A stretch of 64,000 bases of DNA from an uncultured Latescibacterota bacterium (lineage in GTDB: Bacteria; Latescibacterota; UBA2968): the NCBI GenBank assembly GCA_958295785.1, contig OY282377.1, forward strand, positions 4,900,896-4,964,895. The letters run 5' to 3'. The translations under genes and the position numbers were made by a program. Positions 15,844-22,919 of this stretch are shown here, in pieces. The first letter of the stretch is position 1. The number at the start of each line of letters is the position of its first letter. Below the pieces are notes generated by a model. That model was not told where the DNA came from, ran no database searches, and was given only the letters and a program-made list of their open reading frames with translations.

Positions 15844-17511
15844 TCACTCCTCAATCATCTGCCAATTCAGCCCCGAGCCGGGCAGGGTGACGGACACTTT
15901 TTTCACCTCGAGGGCATCCAAAGTGCCCGGCAGTTCGCCGCGCAGCAGAAACCCCTGATCTTCGTACGGCCCGATGAGCGAATCTTCTTTGTTGTCCAAT
16001 TTGATCTTTTTGCCGGTTGCCGTGGTAAAAATGATGTCCTTAAATTTGCGGGGTTTGCCAATGTCAGCGGTGGCATAGACCTTGCCCAAGACCTGCGTGG
16101 GGTCCAAAGAAAAGCGACTGGCAACGGCGGACGTGGTCCAGCGTTGGCACGACATTTCAAGGGTCACGACAGCATCCCCCTTTTTGTTGCGCCCCACCAC
16201 GCGCACGGGGTTGTCAAACACTTTGACCTTTGACCCCGTGAAAGCCGCGATGCGGTCGTCGAGCAAGGGATGCGAGCGAAACGCCTGTAAGTTTTTCTCG
16301 TCGCCCCCGATATAATCGGTGTAATACCGCAGTTTCTTCAACACGCGCGTCATTTCAGATAGCCCTTCCTGCCCGTGTTGCCGTTCCAAATACAACGCGG
16401 CCATCGCATCGGCCTCTTCCTCCATTGAGCGCGGATACCCTTCAAAAAACACATCTGTCGCGGACTTGGCCAACGCAGCCGCCAACCCGCCCCAAATGAT
16501 CGCGTTTTCCATTTTGTTGTCTTTTGATTTGGCGCCAGCTATCACGCCGACCAGCACGCCCACGCCCGCTGCAATGGCCTGCTTCTTTTGCTCGTTGCGG
16601 TAAATCCGATAGCTGTGCCGGCGCTCGACATGCGCGATTTCATGGGCGATGACGCCCTCGATTTCCAAATCGCTCTCTGTGGTTTCCAACAACCCTCGGT
16701 TGACAAATACAAAGCCCGTGGGCAGCGCGTAGGCATTGATCTCATCGTCTTCCATGACCGAAAACCGATAGTGATACCCCTGCAAGGGCACGGGCCAATT
16801 GTCGAGCACCCGTTGTCCAATTTCTCGTGCGCGTACCTGCAAGGCGTGATCGGTTGACAACTGGCCCATGCCTTGCACTTGCTGAGACGCGTACAAGCCC
16901 AATGTGCGCTCGGTTGTGTAATCGCTTACCAGCGGCATTCGCATAAAACACAGTTTGCACGCCCGCATGCCCGCGCCTTCGGCCTCTAACTGCGTGTGAA
17001 ATGCCTGCTGTTTGTCTGCATCGGGCAGGTGATTGCACGAGGCCACATGAAACATGTTGCTCTGCGTATTGCCGATCAACGCGGGCAAAACCTCGGCGTC
17101 TTCACCGGTCTTGAAACACAGCGCGAAGCCCGCATCAAAAGCCGCGCGATTAAGGAGTGGCGAATGCAAGGGCGCCGAGAAGCGCGCCTGCCCCTTGCCC
17201 AACCGCACGCTCACAAACTCGACTTCTATCGCATCGTCTCGCGCTTTGACCGAGCGAATTTGCACCGGCTCGTCCTTTGCAATGCGAAACATCGTGGGAT
17301 ACCGCCGGGCATGCGCGTAATAATACACCGCGCCGCCGTGCTCGTAATACGTCATCGGATTTTGATGAATACTCCCGCGCAACGCCACATCGCGGCCCTT
17401 CCACGCTTTCTCCAATTCCTTGCCCAAACCCCCAGGCACTTTCCGCGCAAGCCCCTCACCACTCGCACACAGACACAACACAACAGCCATCAAACGAATG
17501 AAATTGATCAT
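15844..17511 (-). CDS. M48-family zinc metalloprotease with Ada-like zinc-binding module
   Basis: 555 residues. Residues 1-22 are a signal peptide (MINFIRLMAVVLCLCASGEGLA). Residues 153-190 (FHVASCNHLP...ACKLCF) resemble the Ada-type metal-binding domain, in which four Cys hold zinc. The M48 peptidase domain follows: HEIAH at 290-294, with EEEADAMA near 364 giving the third ligand; RSHPLLDDRIAA is typical of BepA/LoiP-like proteases. It should act in the periplasm on envelope proteins. ATG at 17511 with AAGGAG 9 bases upstream; the longer frame (to 17724) is rejected. The C-terminal 120 residues are not recognised. Confidence 0.8.
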   Translation of the reverse strand: MINFIRLMAVVLCLCASGEGLARKVPGGLGKELEKAWKGRDVALRGSIHQNPMTYYEHGGAVYYYAHARRYPTMFRIAKDEPVQIRSVKARDDAIEVEFVSVRLGKGQARFSAPLHSPLLNRAAFDAGFALCFKTGEDAEVLPALIGNTQSNMFHVASCNHLPDADKQQAFHTQLEAEGAGMRACKLCFMRMPLVSDYTTERTLGLYASQQVQGMGQLSTDHALQVRAREIGQRVLDNWPVPLQGYHYRFSVMEDDEINAYALPTGFVFVNRGLLETTESDLEIEGVIAHEIAHVERRHSYRIYRNEQKKQAIAAGVGVLVGVIAGAKSKDNKMENAIIWGGLAAALAKSATDVFFEGYPRSMEEEADAMAALYLERQHGQEGLSEMTRVLKKLRYYTDYIGGDEKNLQAFRSHPLLDDRIAAFTGSKVKVFDNPVRVVGRNKKGDAVVTLEMSCQRWTTSAVASRFSLDPTQVLGKVYATADIGKPRKFKDIIFTTATGKKIKLDNKEDSLIGPYEDQGFLLRGELPGTLDALEVKKVSVTLPGSGLNWQMIEE

Positions 17512-17578
17512 TGCGAAACTCCTTGTTGTGGGTTGCTTTGTTCGACCATTAAGCCAATGGCATTTTGGATTTGCAGGT

Positions 17579-18577
17579 TTAGAACAAATCAAGACCACCG
17601 AAACGCAACACAAAAGCGGCAACATCCTCGCCAATAAGCAAAGAGACGGGTTTTCCTTCTTCTTTTTCGAGTTCATTAAGGGCAGTGACAAATTTTTCTG
17701 AACAGGAATCAGCGGTGGATACAATCAGTCCCATGTCTGCTTCAGGGTAATAGCCAAATGCTCTTCGAATATCCTTCACAGCCTTGGTGTCCCGCAGCTC
17801 GCCAATAAATGATTTCACTTGGACGACGCAGGTGGATTGTTGCTGGAACCCCGGAATGGGCAGTCCCGATTCAAAGACCACAGTCAGATCTGCTCCGTGG
17901 TCTGCCTTGCCACGGTGTCGAATTACTTCTTGAACTCCAGGGACCTTCTTGAAGATTTCCTCAAGCAATCCCTCAAGGTCAAAGTTCGGGTGTGTACGCT
18001 GAATTTTCTTTGTAATACTCTTGAGGTCTGGTTGAATTTCCTGCACAAGCCAATGAAGGTTTGTCTCCAGTGTACTGTGTGAGCCTTGTTTGCCCTCTTT
18101 CAGTGTTTCTACAAGGTTCTCAAATTCCTCATGTAGAGAATAGATGCGCCAGAATCGTCCTTGGAGTTTCAGCCGCCTTCTCAGCGTAGGATGAACGATG
18201 GCGTCGTTTCGGTCAAAAACGAAAATTGACTCAGTGTCAACATAAAAACGATGGTTGAAATCCGCGCCATCACGGTGCCAAAAATAGGGGCTGGTGACAC
18301 GGGCGAGTGTACACTTACCCCATTCCGGCAAATTGATGTAAACCACATAGTCATTCTTTTTGATATCAAGCAAGAAGCGTTGATAACAGTCCTGTTCTTC
18401 TTCTGAAAGACTGTTCTTGCCCTCAGCCTTAATTTTGGCCTCCAACTCGTGCAAATTGGCGGTTGGGATATAGCTCCAACCAAAACGCCCTTCACCCTCT
18501 TTCAGAGACTTAAAGGTAACGTTGCACCAATGAAGATCGGGAGCTCCCCTCAGTGCATAGATCGTGTAATCGCTCAT
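17579..18577 (-). CDS. Mrr-type restriction endonuclease
   Basis: 332 residues. The C-terminal third is an Mrr_cat PD-(D/E)xK nuclease: GVQEVIRHRGKADHGADLTVVF near 226 holds the catalytic Asp, and CVVQVKSF near 262 replaces the QxK motif with VQVKS. The N-terminal 190 residues (WSYIPTANL, INLPEWGKCTLARVT, YVDTESIFVFDR) probably recognise DNA, but the domain is not one I can name. Mrr enzymes attack methylated foreign DNA. ATG at 18577 with AAGGAG 7 bases upstream; the longer frame to 18637 has none. Upstream DNA is shared with the GmrSD-like gene, so the two may be co-regulated. Confidence 0.8.
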   Translation of the reverse strand: MSDYTIYALRGAPDLHWCNVTFKSLKEGEGRFGWSYIPTANLHELEAKIKAEGKNSLSEEEQDCYQRFLLDIKKNDYVVYINLPEWGKCTLARVTSPYFWHRDGADFNHRFYVDTESIFVFDRNDAIVHPTLRRRLKLQGRFWRIYSLHEEFENLVETLKEGKQGSHSTLETNLHWLVQEIQPDLKSITKKIQRTHPNFDLEGLLEEIFKKVPGVQEVIRHRGKADHGADLTVVFESGLPIPGFQQQSTCVVQVKSFIGELRDTKAVKDIRRAFGYYPEADMGLIVSTADSCSEKFVTALNELEKEEGKPVSLLIGEDVAAFVLRFGGLDLF

Positions 18578-18639
18578 TTTACTTCTCCTTTGAAACAGGT
18601 GGCTTTCGACTCGTGCGACATTACCCAACCCAAACAACG

Positions 18640-18690
18640 CTTTGTGTTTTGGATTGGGCTGTCGCAGAGCAAGATAATTCTTATTTTCAA
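18640..18690 (-). promoter_or_regulatory. Shared upstream sequence of the two restriction genes, copy 2
   Basis: Matches 15485-15540 at roughly 80 percent over the aligned bases, including the GTCGCAGAGCAAGATAATT block, at a similar distance from the start codon of the Mrr-type gene. Confidence 0.55.
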
Positions 18691-18793
18691 AAAAGCGAAT
18701 CTTAAAATTCAGGTTACAAAGACGCCATTTCGACGGTGCTCAAGGCAGGTCGAGATGGCGTCCGAGAATATAGATACAAGCGGCTTGTTCGCT

Positions 18794-19195
18794 CTATTGT
18801 AGTTCACAATTTCTAACCAAGACATAGACCAGTTTGCCTGAGACTTTGCCTTTGACGCTTACACGCTGTCCTTTGGATAAATCCGCAACCAAAGACTCTT
18901 GGTCATCAGCAAAGACGCAGTGGACGCCATCAAGAAGTCCACTACCCCCAACGACAATAAACATATCGTTCATAACATCCTTGCCGATATTTTCGATTGT
19001 ACCGTGAACGAGGACGATCTCTCCCTTGTATTTTCTATCTGCGGCAATTTCATTGCCTTCGTATTCCATAAAAAGATCGTCTGCTGATACGATGTATTTT
19101 GGAGCGTGCTTTGCAGTTTCTTTCTGTTTCTCCAATGTTGCCTTGGCTACATTAGGAAAGGTTTGGGTATCGTCCGCAAGGTCGGGTGGCCTCAT
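18794..19195 (-). CDS. OB-fold protein of the tRNA_anti-like family
   Basis: 133 residues. From about residue 36, SADDLFMEYEGNEIAADRKYKGEIVLVHGTI, then CVFADDQESLVADLSKGQRVSVKGKV, fits the tRNA_anti-like OB-fold (PF12869), whose members are small, often secreted proteins of unknown role. No signal peptide is visible here. The ATG overlaps the stop of the LamG gene (ATGA), so translation is coupled and the two probably work together. Despite the family name there is no evidence for RNA binding. Confidence 0.6.
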   Translation of the reverse strand: MRPPDLADDTQTFPNVAKATLEKQKETAKHAPKYIVSADDLFMEYEGNEIAADRKYKGEIVLVHGTIENIGKDVMNDMFIVVGGSGLLDGVHCVFADDQESLVADLSKGQRVSVKGKVSGKLVYVLVRNCELQ

Positions 19196-20919
19196 GGGGA
19201 ATAGGATGACGTGAAACGGTTGATTTCAGTCGCTATTTTCTTTGCCAGACTTTTCAATGCTTCATTTCTCAATTCTTCGGTACTTCTGAGATCCCTCCGA
19301 GCATCGAATCTTCGCTCATACAGTGGAATAGCTTTCCATTTTCCATCGTCTCTATATACATGACTCATAAGCGTATTAACATCTCCGTAATATGTTGCAT
19401 ATTCTACCTCGTCACCAAGATTTTCACGCGCAGTGCCAGATCGGAGAACAGAACCTGTTTGCGTGTCCAGAATTTTATAGGTCGCTTCACAACTAACCTG
19501 CACGCTCTGTGATACAATATAGTAAGTTCGCTGTGGTCCTCTTCCTACAATCCGTCCTTCATACTCCATCGCTGTATAGGCCGTTTTACCTTCTCGATGA
19601 GGATATGATCTGGTCGCTGTGGCTGTCAGCAAGTCACCAAACACCACAACGCGAATATCTGCTTTTTGTGCCGCAGCTAAAGTCTGAGTGGGGGCAATCA
19701 TGCTGAAATCGATCCCATGCCTTATGAAAAGCCGGTTGAGCATCTGCTGATCTACATATTCGACAAAGACCGATTTACCATCTATCAAATTGGCCGTCAA
19801 TGCCTGTTGGAGAAGAGTGATATTGGCACCTAAAATTGACGATTTGAAGGGATAGATCGCAACGCGGTATTTGGCCTTTTCGAGTGCGGTTCGCATTTGC
19901 ATTTGTGCATCTTTGAAACCGGTTACTTGACGTAGTGCAGACTGGAAGTTGGAATATGCCTGTCGATATTTGCCTTGCTGGAAAGATCGGGTACCGGCCT
20001 GATAAAAGTTCTCGGCTTGCCGTTTGGCTTCAAGCCGGCGGGCCTGTGCATGCAAGATATTGGCGTTTTTGTAACCCGGGTATATGTCGATCAACTTCTC
20101 AAACTCCCTTATAGCCGCAACAAATTCCCGTGCGTCAAGGGCAGTCTTGGCCTTTTCGTAGTGTGTTGCAGCTACCTTATCAAGTTCCCCAGGTAACAAC
20201 AGAGGGGCTATGGCAGGAACATTTTCAAGTTTTGCTGTCCCTACCATTCTCGCCGGTGCGTTTGGATTAACAACATTGGGAACTTGATCGCCATCTGATT
20301 CCGTGAATCTATAGTATGCTAATAAGCCATCTTCTTTTCCTGATAAAGCCTGATACATTGAGAAACGTATCTCGTCTTGTGACCGTCTTTTTGACCAAAT
20401 GCGTAGGTCTGAAATATAACCCTCGAATAGCTTGTCATCGGACCAATTAGACTTACCGACATAATTCATTCCCCCAGCGGCTTCACTGAGAGAACCCTGA
20501 TACTTATCCTCATCAACAAATCGCCCATTGATATAAAATTCCATGCCCCCCGGTCCGCTTACAGTTGCGATATGATACCAAACGCCGGTATTAACTGCTT
20601 TTTTTGCTTGTGTCCCATGTCGTTTTCCCGATTTGTCCCAAATTCTGTAATTGAGCGTGTTAGAGGTTTTTTCATTTTGTAAAACAACCGCATTTCCTTC
20701 GCGTCCAAAATCAAAAACGCGAGACCATTTGTTGAAACGATGCCATTTTACCCAGACTTCAATCGTTGCCTTCGTTGTTCTATCAAAGAGATTTCTGGGC
20801 AACTCGACATGAGACTTGCCATCCAAAAAGAGCACTGGCATCTCTTGTGAGATGGCACAACTTACATTAAGTAGCAACCAAGAGGTTGCTATCACGAATG
20901 CACGGATAAGCCTTATCAT
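19192..20919 (-). CDS. Exported LamG / TPR / CsgG-like envelope protein
   Basis: 575 residues. A signal peptide (residues 1-25, with a possible but atypical lipobox ending in Cys20) is followed by a LamG/concanavalin-like lectin domain (about 28-225: VELPRNLFDRTTKATIEVWVKW, GVWYHIATVSG, MEFYINGRFV, ISDLRIW). A short TPR-like helical section covers 245-360. The last 210 residues (YRVAIYPFKSS, DIRVVVFGDLL, YKILDTQTG, LAKKIATEIN) look like a CsgG/TolB-N-type fold. I infer an outer-membrane-associated assembly or stress protein. ATG with AAGGAA upstream. AT-richer than the flanking metabolic genes. Confidence 0.65.
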   Translation of the reverse strand: MIRLIRAFVIATSWLLLNVSCAISQEMPVLFLDGKSHVELPRNLFDRTTKATIEVWVKWHRFNKWSRVFDFGREGNAVVLQNEKTSNTLNYRIWDKSGKRHGTQAKKAVNTGVWYHIATVSGPGGMEFYINGRFVDEDKYQGSLSEAAGGMNYVGKSNWSDDKLFEGYISDLRIWSKRRSQDEIRFSMYQALSGKEDGLLAYYRFTESDGDQVPNVVNPNAPARMVGTAKLENVPAIAPLLLPGELDKVAATHYEKAKTALDAREFVAAIREFEKLIDIYPGYKNANILHAQARRLEAKRQAENFYQAGTRSFQQGKYRQAYSNFQSALRQVTGFKDAQMQMRTALEKAKYRVAIYPFKSSILGANITLLQQALTANLIDGKSVFVEYVDQQMLNRLFIRHGIDFSMIAPTQTLAAAQKADIRVVVFGDLLTATATRSYPHREGKTAYTAMEYEGRIVGRGPQRTYYIVSQSVQVSCEATYKILDTQTGSVLRSGTARENLGDEVEYATYYGDVNTLMSHVYRDDGKWKAIPLYERRFDARRDLRSTEELRNEALKSLAKKIATEINRFTSSYSP

Positions 20920-20931
20920 TGCAAATTCCTT

Positions 20932-21067
20932 TCCAAGAAGCCATCTTAAAATTATCGAGACCTACCCCCCTAACCTCTCTTGGCAGTATAGGAGGTTTTG
21001 ACCTGCCAAAAGCGAATGTTTTTGTGACTATTCAATGGCTGTTAGGGTTTTTAAGACAGTTTCTAAG
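20932..21067. repeat. Family-B miniature inverted repeat, diverged copy
   Basis: Left end AAGAAGCCATCTTAAAATT, right end TTTTTAAGACAGTTTCTAAG, forming inverted termini. The interior ATCGAGACCTACCCCC block is shared with 57662-57732. Confidence 0.6.
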
Positions 21068-21078
21068 TGAAGCACCGC

Positions 21079-21522
21079 CTAAAAGATGGAAGCCCATAAA
21101 GTCATTTTCGTCACAGTATTTGCCACCTCAACCGTTGCCACTGATATGTAAAAGTTCCCTTGCCTTAAGTTGGTTTCTCCCGAACTGAGTGTTACTGTCT
21201 CTATTCCAGAGACGGGAGCATACTCGGCGATCTGGAACCCAGAAGCATCCTCAAAGGCCAGGCGGCCGATGGTTACCACATAGGGCAAAGAACTTGGATT
21301 GCGGAGCGTGATGTCCCAAGCTCCAGTGATAAAGACCCCGGATTGCGTCTCCTCCGATGAGATGAAACGCCACCTCGTATCCGCTGTTATTGGGCTACCC
21401 TGCCATGATACACCAAGGTGTTCATGGGACGTCGTATTGAGACTGACCTTCGGGGAAGAAATGCCGTCATTACCACATGCCAGCATCAAACAGACAGTCA
21501 AAGCATACATCAAAAAACGCAT
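21079..21522 (-). CDS. Small predicted lipoprotein
   Basis: 147 residues, not recognised. MRFLMYALTVCLMLAC is a clean lipoprotein signal with lipobox LMLAC and lipidated Cys16. The mature part is beta-rich (WRFISSEETQSGVFITGAWDITLRNPSSLPYVVTIGRLAF), as in immunoglobulin-like folds of the FxLYD kind. ATG preceded by AAGGAG. It lies just upstream, in transcription order, of the family-B repeat and the LamG gene, and may share their envelope context. Confidence 0.65.
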   Translation of the reverse strand: MRFLMYALTVCLMLACGNDGISSPKVSLNTTSHEHLGVSWQGSPITADTRWRFISSEETQSGVFITGAWDITLRNPSSLPYVVTIGRLAFEDASGFQIAEYAPVSGIETVTLSSGETNLRQGNFYISVATVEVANTVTKMTLWASIF

Positions 21523-21619
21523 GTCAAACTCCTTTGTTTGGATCAGTTAATTTTTTTCACGCGAGCAGGGGCGGGCGATGGAAGAAAGTAAACATCAGCC
21601 GACCCCTGCGATTTAGAGG

Positions 21620-22174
21620 CTAAAACAGATAGCCCAATACGAGGGAAAATTCATTGATGGCGGCTGTCACATTCTGAGAACTCAACGTATTCTCTTTTTG
21701 TACGAAACTCACTCCTCGGGTTTCCAGCCCCAGCGAAAACCGCTGACCTATAAAACGCTTCACGCCAACGGCTGCGGTAAATGCAAACTTGACGCCCGTG
21801 TCGTACAGCGGAATGGGATCGCTTACGCCCAACCCTGCTTCGAGATAGATGCGCGTGGGTTTCCCCGCTCGCCAACTGTAGCGGTAGGCCGCAAATATAT
21901 CGCCCATCCATGCTTCCGCATTGCCCAAGTTGCTACTGATTTCATAAGCCGCCGCGCCATAGCGCACGCCAATGGCTTGGGTTTCGGTCAAGTTGTAAAT
22001 GAGTTGGCCGCCCAAATAAGCGGTCATACCAGGGGGCGAGGGTTCCATATCGTTGAGAATGGTGTGACCGCCGAGGGAAAAAGAGACTTCGACACGTCCG
22101 GCTTGATCTTGGGCTTGAACATTCTGAAGCGAAAAGAACAAAATTGAAAACACAACCACCATGATGCGTGACAT
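21620..22174 (-). CDS. Outer-membrane beta-barrel protein (OmpA/OmpW-like size)
   Basis: 184 residues. The signal peptide MSRIMVVVFSILFFSLQNVQAQ is followed by alternating hydrophobic strands (VEVSFSLGGHT, QAIGVRYGAAAYE, IYLEAGLGVS, FAFTAAVGVKRFI, FSLVLGYLF). The terminal Phe and overall pattern are those of an eight-stranded outer-membrane barrel. Function unknown. ATG at 22174 has GGAGGT 5 bases upstream, which decides against the longer frame to 22240. Confidence 0.75.
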   Translation of the reverse strand: MSRIMVVVFSILFFSLQNVQAQDQAGRVEVSFSLGGHTILNDMEPSPPGMTAYLGGQLIYNLTETQAIGVRYGAAAYEISSNLGNAEAWMGDIFAAYRYSWRAGKPTRIYLEAGLGVSDPIPLYDTGVKFAFTAAVGVKRFIGQRFSLGLETRGVSFVQKENTLSSQNVTAAINEFSLVLGYLF

Positions 22175-22919
22175 AAAACCTCCAAAAAAAAGATTACCTA
22201 AGATGGAAAACTCAACTACAGGTGCCCATGTGCTACGCATACCTCATGCGTCATATCCGCCACTTTTGGACGCACGGGAAATTTGCGGACTATTTGTCAC
22301 TGACGTTACGCAGAGACGCGCAAGGGCGCGTGGTGCAAAACATTGCGTTAGGTCAGTTCAAAAAGAGAATGAAACGTATTGCGGAGGGGGTGGTTAGGTG
22401 AAGGCGTTCTTAAACATGAACATGGCATCTCTCCTTTGCGTGTCATGGGATTGACGTGGATGGTTGACAGTTGAAGGTGGGTTTTACCTCTGCGTCCAGC
22501 ACAGGGGCCGGGCAGTGTCAACCATCACGCAGAGAGATGCGGGAAGGGTCCTACTTATTTGCCTCGGCTCAGGGAGCGACCCGTCGCCAGTTGAGTAGGC
22601 TATTGTATTCAGCAGGCTACCCGACATGCGGGCTCTGCTCGATGGTTGACAATCCCAAGTTAGCGATTGTTTGAATTGAAATCAATATCAAAATGCCCCC
22701 GCTGTCCAACCGTCTAAAAGCAGTGGTTAGTCCTCGCCGCCCAACCCCCAAGCGGTCAGCAGTGAGCAAAACGAGTTGTTTTCAGGGATGGGATGGCGGA
22801 GGCTGAAAGTTGAACGCGAAACGCTGATAGCCGTTTTTCCGTGAACGGCTATCGCAGTTGTACCCCGATTCGCCGATGGCTTGAGAGGCGACCAGTTCCC
22901 CGTTCCGTTGTTTCGGCTG
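22175..22919. other. 745-bp intergenic region without a supported gene
   Basis: Contains several short TGGTTGACA direct and inverted repeats (22455, 22520, 22640), a perfect 10-bp hairpin GATAGCCGTT...AACGGCTATC (22826-22853) without a T tract, and a copy of the GGGGTACAACTGC motif on the minus strand (22848-22868). It looks like decayed accessory DNA at the start of the AAA-ATPase cluster's downstream side. Confidence 0.5.

Noticed and set aside
15516-15958. Plus-strand frames between the DUF262 and M48 genes
   Set aside because: They overlap minus-strand coding sequence and have no family similarity or ribosome-binding site.
22394-22423. Minus-strand ATG with AAGGAGAG upstream, reading 9 codons
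   Set aside because: A good ribosome-binding site but far too short; perhaps the 5' scar of a lost gene.
22826-22853. Perfect 10-bp hairpin GATAGCCGTT...AACGGCTATC
   Set aside because: No T tract on either strand, so not called a terminator; noted only as structure in the intergenic region.
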